DNA of 64,000 bases from Didymella arachidicola (lineage: Eukaryota > Ascomycota > Dothideomycetes > Pleosporales > Didymellaceae): assembly GCA_016630955.3 (NCBI GenBank), contig CM049988.1, positions 1,488,001 to 1,552,000 on the forward strand. Reading direction: 5' to 3'. Of this stretch, positions 21,922 to 31,946 are shown piece after piece. The notes beneath the pieces were generated by a model. That model was not told where the DNA came from. It searched no databases and worked only from the letters and a program-made list of their open reading frames with translations. A program made the position numbers and the translations under genes. The number at the start of each line of letters is the position of its first letter. The stretch's first letter is position 1.

Positions 21922-22993
21922 TCAGCTTCGTTGGCGGCGTCGGAATAGTCTGTCAAGGACTCGCGCAAAAAAAGAACGCTTCGATCTGTGGTCTGAAGGT
22001 TCTCCAGGCGACGATGTTGCACTTCGGTCTGCATTGCCGCTGTCCTTTCGAGGTCCAAGGCTAATAGCAGAGGGTGTTTGACCCGCTGTGAGTGAAGTCG
22101 AAATCCGCCTAGTTGTAGGTGAAGTGTGCGTTCGAGTGGCTGCAGGCGAAGTATGTGCTCGAGTCGCTATGGGTGAAGGAACACTCTCATCGACAGAGTC
22201 TGGCGAGTCCAGTCCAAATGTGCTCCGTTCGATTTTGGAGCTCGAGTCGATGGACGTCGAGAGGCGCGGAGGTGCTGTTCTTCTTGTATGTAGTCCTGGC
22301 ACCTGCACCTGCTCGCTAGGCTCATACAGGGTGAGGACCTTCCCCTTGGCGACCATGCGTACCGTGGACTCACGCTGAAGTCGGAAGGTCGCGACTCTGG
22401 GGGTGTTCAGATTCGAGTACGGCTTGAGAAGGGTCCAGTCGATCTTGTACACATGTCGAATGTTGACGTAGGAATCCCATCGCAGAGATGCGCCGTCCGC
22501 CAATGCAAGGGTTGGGAAGCGCTTTTTCGCCTTCTTCGAGGTCGCGTCGGGATGGTCAGGAGAAGGCGAGATGGGCAGATACCATGAGCGCCGGCTGGTA
22601 TGAAATTCGTTCGATTTGGGGTAGAGCTGATCGAGCTTCTTTCCTTGAAGAGAAGTGATCTAAAAAGGCGTCAATGAAAGCCAACGAGGACCTCGCCCAA
22701 CTTACAAGATGGAAATGTACTGACTGCTCATCCTCCGCTGGTCTCGACACGACCACCACTGGGTGGTTGTAGATACCATCCTCGACGGCCCCTTTCCCAT
22801 GCGCTCTCCTCACTGCACGCTCAGGCAGATCCTCCGCTGCCGGTAGCCACATAATCCTACCCTGCGCAATGTCATGATCATCTTTGCTGCTGCGCAACTG
22901 CTCTGTCTGCGCTCGTTGCATTGGTTGTAGGGTGAGCAGTTCTTTGGGCACACACTCCATGCACGCGCCCGAGTAATACTCTGCGGCTGCCAT
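21922..22993 (-). CDS. Conserved hypothetical protein, 341 aa, basic Ser/Thr-rich tail
   Basis: Two exons on the complement, 22706..22993 and 21922..22659, joined at a 46-nt intron between HFHL and ITSLQGKK. The N-terminal half (about 1-195) is globular: MAAAEYYSGACMECVPKELL, then YNHPVVVVSRP, HFHLITSLQGKKLDQLYP and WDSYVNIRHVYKIDW, with a mixed beta pattern. The C-terminal third is low complexity, rich in Thr/Ser/Pro with short repeats of the type TRAHTSP/TRTHTSP, and ends in a very basic peptide (VLDRLFRRRQRS). No signal peptide or membrane helix. I do not recognise a named domain. Its 3' end is only 35 bp from the convergent PTAR1-like gene. Confidence 0.75.
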
Positions 22994-24074
22994 AGTTTCC
23001 CGTGGTGTGTACCAAACTACATGTCAGTACTGCTCAGTGCCTTATACCTGGCATCGAACTCTGCCATAACGGACCCCAAACGGGCCGAGTCGTCAACAGC
23101 CCACGAGACCACGCGCTTACAGTCATTTCAAGCCTCATGGTCCGCAAGCCTAATGCACGTCGTCGTTGCAGCCTGAGCCACGATTCCCAGCTGCCTTGAT
23201 CCCATCAGGATCCATAACTTACGTCGAGAGCCGCCGTCTCATGGCTTAGCGTGGCCCAGTAAACTCGGTTGCACGGCTGTACCTGGTCAGTGTATGATTT
23301 AGGAAGGACGGGGAAAGAAACCAGAGCACGAGATTAGTGGCTGTGTCTGCATTGGTTCGGCGTGGCCGACATAAGGGGCTGTCTTCACCAATCAGAGCAT
23401 CACTATATCTGTGGCGGTGCATTTGTGTGGCTGTGTGTAAGGAGATGTTGCGCTATGGACCATACTCTTCGTGGGACGAATTTCGCTCGTAAAACTTTTC
23501 CCCAGGCCGCTACGTGCAGGCTTTGTGGCGGGATACTGATTGTGTGCTAGGCAGAAAATTTGACAGGTTGTGGTCTCGGTTGATGAACCGGCGGTTTTAT
23601 GAGCATTCGTTGTTCGGTGATACGCTGACGGAGCCAACTCCGCTCTCCTGTCTCCGTCTCTGCAGATCTTCCGAACCAAATTAATACGAGAGGTTTTCAG
23701 TGTTGCAATCAGGTTGGTATATTGCTGATCCTTGTGGTGGCGAGCGTTTCGCGATCCCCGAACATCCATCTACCGCGTGGTTTTGCGGTAAGCAAGAGGC
23801 ATCTCATCCGGGCGCTATTCTGACCAATAACATGCCGGCCCGAATGTGTACCTGAGCAACGACTATTCTTCCCCCCTACAAAGCAAGAAGCTGATACTAA
23901 TTGAGCTATCATGACGTAACTCCTTCCTTTCTCTTCAAATGGCACAGTCGTAGCAAGTGCTCTAGACCTGTGATTCAACCCCAAAGCTGAAGCAGCCCCT
24001 CGTCTTTCGTTGAATGCGTCCGATGAACCTCACACGACACCGCGCGGGATGACGACAGCTGTGAGACTTCCCCG
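22994..24074. other. Intergenic, about 1.1 kb
   Basis: No defensible gene. A TAGCTCAATTAGTA-like A box on the complement near 23.90 kb lacks any matching B box and is not called as tRNA. Confidence 0.35.
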
Positions 24075-25136
24075 TCACCTCCACATCCCGCTAACTTTTT
24101 CTCCCAGCCCCAAGGCCATCAAACTGAGACGTTTACTTCCACTCCTCTCTTGCCCAGCTGCTTTTGACCCAGGCCGCACGCTCGACTGCAGTCTAGGCTC
24201 GACAGCCCTCAGCTCAAGCTTGTACGTTTCAACCTTTGCGCCATGGCTTTGGAAGTGTCGCACAGGACGTGCGACATGGTCATCCCACAAGTCGTTTCTG
24301 ACAGCTCCACCGTTGGGACCATAGCTCTTCTGTAGCGGGTGTTTGAAGCGATCTGCAGCTGCGCGGTCATGCCACTGGAACATCATGACCAGAGCCTCCT
24401 CGTCCACCTCGTCGAATCCTTCCTCCACATCCTCTGCATAGTAGAGTGACATGTTCTTTTCGTCCGAGTTGGTACTGATCAGCGGCGAGGGCAGGTGCGT
24501 ATTCCTCGATCCGAATGAACTAGATCGCGACATCCGGTCTGCGTGTGGTAGCTCAGCCCAGGCCCAAAAGTCCCTTGTCAGATCGCCAGGTCGGCTAAAT
24601 GCAGCCGGCGCTGTGTTCTGGAGATGCATTGACAACGACGAACGCCTGGGTTCCCAACCGAAATGCTTGCCAATAGCTGCAGCGATGCCCGAAGTCGGAG
24701 CTTTCAAGATCATGATGTCGCACGGAATACTCCGGTCTGGCGACGACATAGAAAGAGACAATACAGAGTAGTCAAGGTAAACATTCTGTAGACTTGGCGG
24801 GCGCACAAGGAAAGTAAAGATGTCATCGTAGATTGGATTCGTGGCATCTGAGCACGTTTCGCTGGCCGTCGTTACCACGACAGCAGTCCTCGAGTCCGAC
24901 AGGCACGGCGACCATGATGTGAAGGCGGAAGGATGTGAGGAAGAGTCGCCAGCGTCGAGGATGTCATTCAGCAGGGTGTTCAACGCTGCATATGATCTTG
25001 TATGGGGCGCAACATCTTCCTTGAAGGCAAGTGCAACGAGACATACCTCGACAAGCGACGATGTTGACTGGGAGGCCGAAATGACATGGTTGCGGTTGTC
25101 GCATGTTCGACAACACGTAGCAGGCATCTTGACCAT
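24075..25136 (-). CDS. Hypothetical protein, 353 aa
   Basis: Single-exon frame of 353 residues, long enough and with codon use consistent with coding. Two halves each show a strand-helix pattern (SSLVEVCLVALAF...LNTLLNDILDA; and DFWAWAELPHA...LVMMFQWHDRAAADRFKHPL), which could be dimeric alpha-beta barrel (ABM-like) units, but this is a weak impression. A Ser-rich linker with acidic patch (EDVEEGFDEVDEE) lies between. The first part of the gene (about 24.95-25.14 kb) contains a GTATGT motif, so an intron or another start cannot be excluded. No signal peptide. No named family recognised. Confidence 0.62.
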   Translation of the reverse strand: MVKMPATCCRTCDNRNHVISASQSTSSLVEVCLVALAFKEDVAPHTRSYAALNTLLNDILDAGDSSSHPSAFTSWSPCLSDSRTAVVVTTASETCSDATNPIYDDIFTFLVRPPSLQNVYLDYSVLSLSMSSPDRSIPCDIMILKAPTSGIAAAIGKHFGWEPRRSSLSMHLQNTAPAAFSRPGDLTRDFWAWAELPHADRMSRSSSFGSRNTHLPSPLISTNSDEKNMSLYYAEDVEEGFDEVDEEALVMMFQWHDRAAADRFKHPLQKSYGPNGGAVRNDLWDDHVARPVRHFQSHGAKVETYKLELRAVEPRLQSSVRPGSKAAGQERSGSKRLSLMALGLGEKVSGMWR

Positions 25137-27541
25137 TGCCCTTGGAGAGCGTGTGAATGTTAGAAGGAGAGATCGGGAGTTGTTCTCGAGACAGGAGCCG
25201 GGAGCCAGTCAACCAGGAAAGGTCGAAGTGCGTCGAGTGATTTGCTCCTTTCACAACCTACGATAAGGATTTATTGCTTCTGTTCCGGATAGTCGAGATC
25301 GTATCTGTTGTGGTTGGCCTGAGCGAGCTGATAGTGGCTGTGAAAACTGGAGGTAAAGCGGGATTGGCGAGCGACTGATACAGCAAGCGAATGTCGTGAA
25401 TGCGATGGGACGCCCCAGAAGTAAGATTTGGAGATAAAATGAGGTCTTCTCTGGCAGCTTCAGTTTCTGCATTTGAAGTTATAGGAGGCAGGTGCGAGTG
25501 CCGAATGCGGACTAGACTGTCTGCTCCGCGTGCGTATTGCACTGCCTTCTGGGCCGTCTGGCACGGATGCGTAGGGTATATTTAGCAACTTCGAACGATG
25601 GCGATTCGACGCTGAATTCTATGTATGCGAGTAATCGATGGGTATCTGCAAGATCGTTGTACATGGACTTCGTCATTGACAGGTCATGCTGGACCTTTGA
25701 TGTGCCTACGCAAGCCGTCCGGGTGGCGGCTAAACAATAGTCAGAAACTTCGTAATCGCACTTCAGATTTGACGAGTCAACGGCGGCTACACAATCCAGC
25801 AATCGCGTAGAACAAATCTGAAATAACCGCCGAAAGGGAAGCCTTGACGGCGGAGTGAAGAGCATGTAGGTGTACGTGCCCTTGTCAAGATGAAGCTCTA
25901 CGGGCCGTTTGGGCTATCTGCTAGGCTGCATGCGGGTTAGTGTCACGTCGTCGATTTGCGCCTTCGTCTATTCGAATGGTCGATCTTTCTTACTTGTTAC
26001 AAGCCCTGAGGTGTCAGAACATAGCGACTTTGTACGGTAGTTTTTGACTTGCAAGTCCGTGTCATTTGCACTTGAGCAATGAACATAGACCCTCAACTGA
26101 TACATGCGTTCCCTCGGCGTCCTGCTCCATTTCGCCGCAATACCGCTAATAAATTACCAGATATGAGATGCATGCATAAGGTGTCGTCACTTCTCCTTAA
26201 TTTCAAGAGAATTTGCAGAGCTGTGGAAGGTGAGAGGTAGTACAAGGCGTACGGACAAGTCGACACTTTGTATTTGACGAGTGTCCTCACACTCACGTTC
26301 ACTTGCAACTTGCAAGCGCTGCTCCCTACCCTCCATCCGCACGTCCTCTCGCACCCGTGACCTGCCGCTAAAGATCTTTCACAATGCTCACCACAGATTT
26401 TTACAAGTCAGCTGGACAATTTGGCAATATGTGTATCAATGTGCCAGCACTTGATCTTGGCAGAGAGCCTATTGACTGGTGGCAAGATCCGCTGTCGGCA
26501 AGATCGTACTGGCCGAGATCAGGCTTGCGCACAAGGAGCTCTACAACTACCAATATCTGCCAGGTTTTCATTCGAAGTTCTTAGAGTAGTCACACTGAAC
26601 AATGCAGGTGTCTGTAAGCTAAGACAAGACTAGACATCACTTAGCTGCGCACTGAAGCTAGTAGCCTTAAAACTCACTCGATTGACCGGTCCACGCGTCC
26701 ATTGGATCAGTATGAGCGCCCTAACAAGTTTTTGTGAGACTTCGAGCTGCGTAACAGCCTGACGGTCAACCTTCCCTGTTGGTCGTCAGCGCATACGTCT
26801 TCGGAGACCATTTATTTCAGCAGGCTTCCTGCAAGCCGTGCGAGCAGGAATCGAACATTACACGTTCTATCAACGGCACTGGAACGAGTACACCATTGGC
26901 GCAACTCAATACGACACGTCGAATATTACGCCAGGCTGATCGATGGTTCAGCTCCTTATGGACGACAGCTATTCTTCATGGAGACATGCTGAGAAGGAAG
27001 AAGGCGTCATGAAAAGCGAGACTGTATTCAGTGCAGCTCGCCAGAAGCAGCTATTGACAGCTTTCTTAGTCAGAGGACTGAGAATGTTTCCTGAGCTCCA
27101 GAGATTAGGCGACGCGTACCCAGAGGATGCAGGAAGAGATTGTCGTCACCGTGAACAACCATCAGATGCAAGGAAAGAAGCCTTGTGATTATTTGCAGAT
27201 GAGAAACGACGAACAGGATGAACATGGGGCATGTGAGTTGTACAATGATGGAATTGTATGGCGTCTGAGCAGCGAGGTACTTCAGCGGTAGGCAGGAATG
27301 AATAGTGCGCAGAAATGTTACGGCATGCCACACGGCGCACAGAATACAATTATGGGATACGGGACTGTTGATGTGGATGATGTATTAAGTAATAGTATTC
27401 ATGTCTCATAAGCTTGAGCACTTCAAGCTTCTTCGGACTAATTGTTACGCTGCAAAGAAAACATTGTGTATACGCCACAGGAGCGGTCAGCGGAAGCCTA
27501 CGCTACCTGGTTCAACCCATCTCACCACTGTCAGTATCCGC
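25137..27541. other. 2.4-kb gene-poor interval
   Basis: Only short frames are present on both strands, none with a recognisable motif or a consistent intron series. An aGGAATCGAACa motif near 26.85 kb resembles a reversed B box but its T stem does not pair. No repeat ends were seen. Confidence 0.35.
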
Positions 27542-28393
27542 TCAGACCTTGGAGGCGCCGCTGTGCTTGGGACCGCCGAAGACATCCTCGAGGAAGCCCT
27601 TCCAGATCTGCCTTGCCATACCCTCGACCTCCTCTGCAGGCTGCTGCAATTTCCTGGTAACCTTCGCTGCCATGCCCTGGAAATCAATGTGGTTGCCTTC
27701 CGTCACGTCCGACATCGCCGAGGGCGCGGAGATGTGCGTGCTGTCGGCGGCGGCAGTGTAGATGGTCGGTAGCATGACCTGCTTGATCAGTCCAAAGCTC
27801 TCAACTCAAGCAGTGGGCAGAAGTACCGGCTGTTCAGCCTCAGCAGCAGCAGCCTGGGTCGCTGAAGACGTAGCAGTTGACAGGATGATGGGCACATTGA
27901 TCCTTGTGGGTGCAGTCTTCGTATCTGGGTCGAAGTCCGGGATGTACATAAAGTCGATCGTTGAGGAGTCATTGACTGCTTTCAGGCTTCGACTTGTGTT
28001 GAAGTGACGCATAGCATTGCCGGTCTCATGTTTCCAGGCGGCTGCCTCGGACGAGGGCAGCTTGGGGCCGAGGGAGCCGAAGACGGGCTTGTCTGATGTG
28101 AGGAGCGACGAGGAGCTGGTGGCTCCTGTGTCATGGAAGCTGCGAGTCTGTGTGTTCAACAGACGAGGACCTCGCGTCTTGAGAAGACGAGGACCTTCAG
28201 TCTTCAGAAGGCGTGGGCCTTGGGTTCGGAGAAGGCGAGGACCCTCTGTGTGGACACTGCGAGTCTGGGTCTTGAGCAGGCGAGGTCCCTCGGCAGTGCG
28301 GAGGAGGCGTGGACCTTCCGTCTTCAAGAGACGAGGACCTTGGGTGTCAAGAAGGCGAGGGCCTTGTGTGCGGAGAAGACGAGGGCCGGACAT
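27542..28393 (-). CDS. GPRLL-repeat protein, 267 aa, possibly mitochondrial
   Basis: Two exons on the complement, 27827..28393 and 27542..27778, with a 48-nt GT-AG intron between EQP and VMLPTIYTAAA. Residues 3-87 are nine tandem copies of GPRLL followed by a short variable tail (RTQ, DTQ, KTE, RTAE). Two copies end in TQTRS[VF]H, giving a higher-order repeat. The rest is unique: a basic stretch (NAMRHFNTSRSLKAV), IDFMYIPDFDPDTK, an Ala-rich segment and a helical C-terminus (QGMAAKVTRKLQQPAEEV). The Arg-rich repeats and RSFH/RHFNTSRS motifs resemble fungal mitochondrial presequences, so the repeats may be an amplified targeting region; this is inference. No hydrophobic signal peptide. Function unknown. 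Confidence 0.8.
28133..28387 (-). repeat. Coding minisatellite encoding nine GPRLL units
   Basis: Tandem units of mostly 24 nt (27-45 nt in variants) in frame with the gene above. The core (nine copies of the GPRLL codons) is nearly invariant at DNA level while the tails vary. Two blocks of four to five units end alike. Confidence 0.85.
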
Positions 28394-29808
28394 GATGTGA
28401 ATTTGGCGTTTAGATGGGAGAGAGTTGTTGTGTTGGCAAAGTGTTGGCGAAGTGCAAACAGAAGAATTGAGGTTGAAGCAGGAGCAGATTTGCTCGGCGA
28501 TTAAGTAGCAATTGCAGAATGTATGTGGTACCGTATGACTGGAATGTCACGCACGTCAGATAGGTGCGTTCGGCACGACTCGGAAACTTATTATCAAGAG
28601 AGTTCGGAGGTGAGGAGGAATGGCTGATCGCATAGTGACGAGGGGAGCGCGCGGTTTTGAATTCACCTCGGAACTCTAGCCATTTCGAGGCCTTCCCTTA
28701 CACAAGCGGTCAATACGCTGGCGTGAGATGGCAACTGCGTTGAGCTCGCACTAAACATTCATAAAACGCGCAAGCGCAATTGGCGATCAGCTTGGTGCTC
28801 TGGTCACAGCATGCGTGTTGGTTGACCCAACATGGGTGCATGGAGCTCGGGCCTGCTGAAACCGCCTGTCTATGCTGGAATTGGCTTACTGCTGTACCCG
28901 GGCCAATGGTAGATGATCCACCCTCCAGCTAAATGGCACCCCGCACTTTCAACGCTGCGTGAAGCACGATTGATGCATTCAGAACACCTGAGTCTCACGC
29001 GCGCAGCTGTTATCCTGGCGAATCGATTCCGCACGACTGCCACGGAGTCTGCTTGCACATCCTCTTGCAATGTCGCAGCCATCCTAGCATAAAGTTGGTG
29101 TACATGGCGATCAGAACTGTTGACTATGCGCACGTACGATGCCACAAGGGGTGCTCGCGAATCGCATCATCTAGCCACGCTGAAGTGAGATATGTCGGGA
29201 ATGCTTATGCGCTCCCGCGGGTGCTGTGCCTGAAGATCGGCTCTCCACCCGAGCACCGTCTCGCCTCACTCACACATGACGGAAGCGGTACGATAAGGAG
29301 TGCCAGTGATGAAACTGGATAGATACGATGAACTCGAGCACCATTGGTGGAAGTTGTCGTCATGAGGCTCGTTGGGTGATGACAGGCACCTCAGCGTTAG
29401 TTTCTGAGACTGTCAGATCATGATCGATATCTGACATATCGCCGCGGGAAGGACGCGAATGCAGGGCTGCTCCCGCGGGAGAGCCACGGCAAAATTCGCA
29501 AAGTCTTCTCGAAACAGTCTGGCAGCTGGGCAGTGTCAGGAACAAGGCTGGGCGGCGTGAACGGGCCACTGCAGGGCATAGCTGCACTTGAAAATGAAGC
29601 GACGCATAGGCAGAGAGACTGAACAATGGAGAAGGTCCATTCTTGATTTATTTCCAGCCAGAGTTTGAGAATTTGACGAGTGGATGTTCGTCGACATACC
29701 GCCAAAACGCCTGGCCGCCTCGGCTCGAATTTTTGAAAACCACTATGTAAATCCTCATCATCTCCACAACGTCATCAACGGCTCTTAAGGCGGATGAGAG
29801 TTCAGACC
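28394..29808. other. Intergenic, 1.4 kb
   Basis: Promoter of the repeat-protein gene on the left and 5' flank of tRNA-Pro on the right. No gene recognised. Confidence 0.35.
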
Positions 29809-29966
29809 GGCCTGGTGGTCTAGTGGTATGATTGTCGCTTCGTAAGTCCCACAAACTGCCTCAGTATCCCGCATCAAATTTCTAACAGTGAATAGGGGTT
29901 CTAAGCCCAGATATCTTCGGTATCGTTGATTGTGACAGGCCCCGGGTTCGAATCCCGGCCAGGCCC
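29809..29966 (+). tRNA. tRNA-Pro(CGG) gene with a double interruption in the anticodon loop
   Basis: The halves form a clean tRNA: acceptor GGCCTGG (29809..29815) with CCAGGCC (29959..29965), discriminator C as in eukaryotic tRNA-Pro; A box TGGTCTAGTGG; anticodon stem GTCGC (29834..29838) with GTGAC (29932..29936); variable loop AGGCC; T arm CCGGG-TTCGAAT-CCCGG. After loop bases TTC (29839..29841) comes a 54-nt segment with GTAAGT at its start and CTAAC plus TAG at its end. Removing it gives TT-CGG-G, the proline anticodon CGG with the expected G37. A further 32 nt (29899..29930) then sits at the normal intron position after base 37. If one 87-nt tRNA intron were assumed instead, the anticodon would read CGT, at odds with the proline-type body and discriminator. 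A pseudogene is possible. Confidence 0.8.
29842..29895 (+). other. Spliceosomal-like (GT-AG) insert inside the tRNA-Pro anticodon
   Basis: The 54-nt interval starts GTAAGT, has TCTAAC with the branch-type A ten bases before the end, and finishes AATAG. Its length and signals match the protein-gene introns elsewhere in the window. It lies between anticodon bases 34 and 35. Confidence 0.6.
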
Positions 29967-31946
29967 ATCGTTTTTGCGTCGCTGACGGTCTCTCAACATG
30001 TCCTGGGGGTTGCGGGTGTGTGTGAGGAGAGGGGCGAACTTTTTGCCCTTGCACGGAGATGTGGGTCTGTACGCCCATACCGAGGCTTTTCAAGGGTCCC
30101 AGACAACAGCTCAGGCTGCTTTGTTGCTTCGGACAGCGTTTTGGGTTATTCAGGGGTCAGAATAATGGTTTTGCGTCAAAAGATATTTCAATTTGGCAGA
30201 ACCATCATCGATGAGTTTCGCAGCACCGCGCCAACGAAACCTTACCGATAAATCCCGGACGACTCTTGCGCGTCAGACGGTGGGCTGCACTGCTTCTGCA
30301 ATTTTCTCCAACGCAATGGGTGGTCGTGAACATCCGACCAATCAGCCCCGTGTTTGCCAACGCATACGCAACACCGAACCTTGGTCCTGGACGTTGCACG
30401 ACAAGCTATGAGCTTTGGAAAGGAGTTAATCCGGACAATATGTGCCGATATTGATCACTGTGCGTTAGTGCAATGCACGACCAAACCTCATGTTTCAGAA
30501 AAAACGGCAGATAAGCAGCCTTCGAAACTAAGGAACACCAACGCATTACTAAATACAACAGTAATTGCAGAAGCTAAGATTTTTTCTAAATTCTCTCTGA
30601 ATTAAACTCTGTAGATCCTGCAAGTTTTAGCATTTAACATTGTTGTTATGCTGCGAGGTAAGCTGAGCTCTGTAATACCTTATCCGCCGTTTTTTTTTCT
30701 GAAACATGAGAGCAACCCACCTCAAGGATCTCGTAGGCAAAAGTAAGCGCGCAACATTGTGATATATTCACATCCAGAGTTTCATGCAAATGTGGGAACA
30801 TCATTTGAAATGACTGCTGCTGCTTACCGCTGTGAAGTCAACCAGAAAATGGTGGAAGCAACGATTCCAACTTTCCACTTTGCCTGCACGCTTCTTCGCC
30901 AATACTATGGTTCGGATTGCTCACTGTTTCGACGTGAGATCCTGGAGACATCTCCTCCCAGTGTCACATCACTGTCTTTATTCACCCGGTCTGAGGCTAG
31001 GCCCGGCAAGCGTTCTCATCCATTTGTTCTGACACTTCTATGTGCCTAGAGTGTAGTTCAAGCCACCGAGTCGACTGACTCATGGCCCAGAGCAAGATGG
31101 CAGATACGTACCTAGGCAGACCTTTCACACGTGAAGATCTTGATCTGTTACGCACTCAGGGTGTTCCCAAGGAATGACCCTCTGATAACCGTCCACAGCA
31201 AGTTACAGATACTTTTCGTGCTAGCGCGTACAAGTCGTTCTTCTTGGACTTTGTTGCTTCTGTACTTCCCTCCATTCACAGTACCTTTCCCCTATCGTGC
31301 CACGCGCTTCATCCGCCGCCTTCTACAGTTGCCGCCCGGTCTACGATATGTAGCGTCCTCACGACGTATTAGGCTCACAGAAGCAACCCTTTGAAGCTCT
31401 AGCTAATGACAAGCTTCGCTTCCCGTGCTTCAGTTGCCACCCACTGCCACTACTGCCAAGATCTCCAACGAATTTGGATGCTTAGAAGGAAGCCATCAAT
31501 CAGCAAATAGAAGCTTCGTCTGTGGCCTAGCCAGGTTTGTAGATCTATTGAATTTCACCGAACCGGTGTTGACTTTCGGAAGGTTGACCTAGCACGGAGA
31601 CCCATCACATTCTCGTCAGACTTCAAATTCGTAGGCCACGACTCGCTCCACAACGACTTACTCAATACATCGATGGTGACATCTGGCGCAAGATGTAGGT
31701 CTGAAATGAGCTGAAATGAGCGAAAGACCATCGCGGGAGGTCTGTGGTAGCAACATGCAGAACGATGATCATACCACCAGGGACTCAAAATCCGGCCACC
31801 ACCAAATATCACTATTGTCAAGATGTGAGTCAACTTTGTGGATGTAAATAAGTGGAAACGAGCTTTGCTAGTGGCCGAAATAGTATCGTAGGTCATCATT
31901 ACTCAATCAAATCCTCCCGATGTGCGATTAGACATTATCCCCTCAT
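29967..31946. other. 2-kb gene-poor interval
   Basis: Slightly AT-richer than average around 30.45-30.75 kb, including a run of nine T near 30.69 kb. Frames are short and unrecognised. No transposon ends seen. Confidence 0.35.
29971..29975 (+). terminator. Pol III terminator of tRNA-Pro
   Basis: Five T on the sense strand, four bases after the discriminator base. Confidence 0.75.

Noticed and set aside
23860..23920. A TAGCTCAATTAGTA-like A box on the complement suggesting a tRNA.
   Set aside because: No B box or pairing arms at the right distance.
26830..26870. GGAATCGAAC motif resembling a reversed tRNA B box.
   Set aside because: The bases flanking the would-be T loop do not pair and no acceptor stem exists.
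28017..28400. Plus-strand ORF antisense to the GPRLL repeats, itself repetitive (RRRGPSV).
   Set aside because: It is the complement of the minisatellite and lacks any sequence beyond it; the minus-strand frame has the spliced, non-repeat domain.
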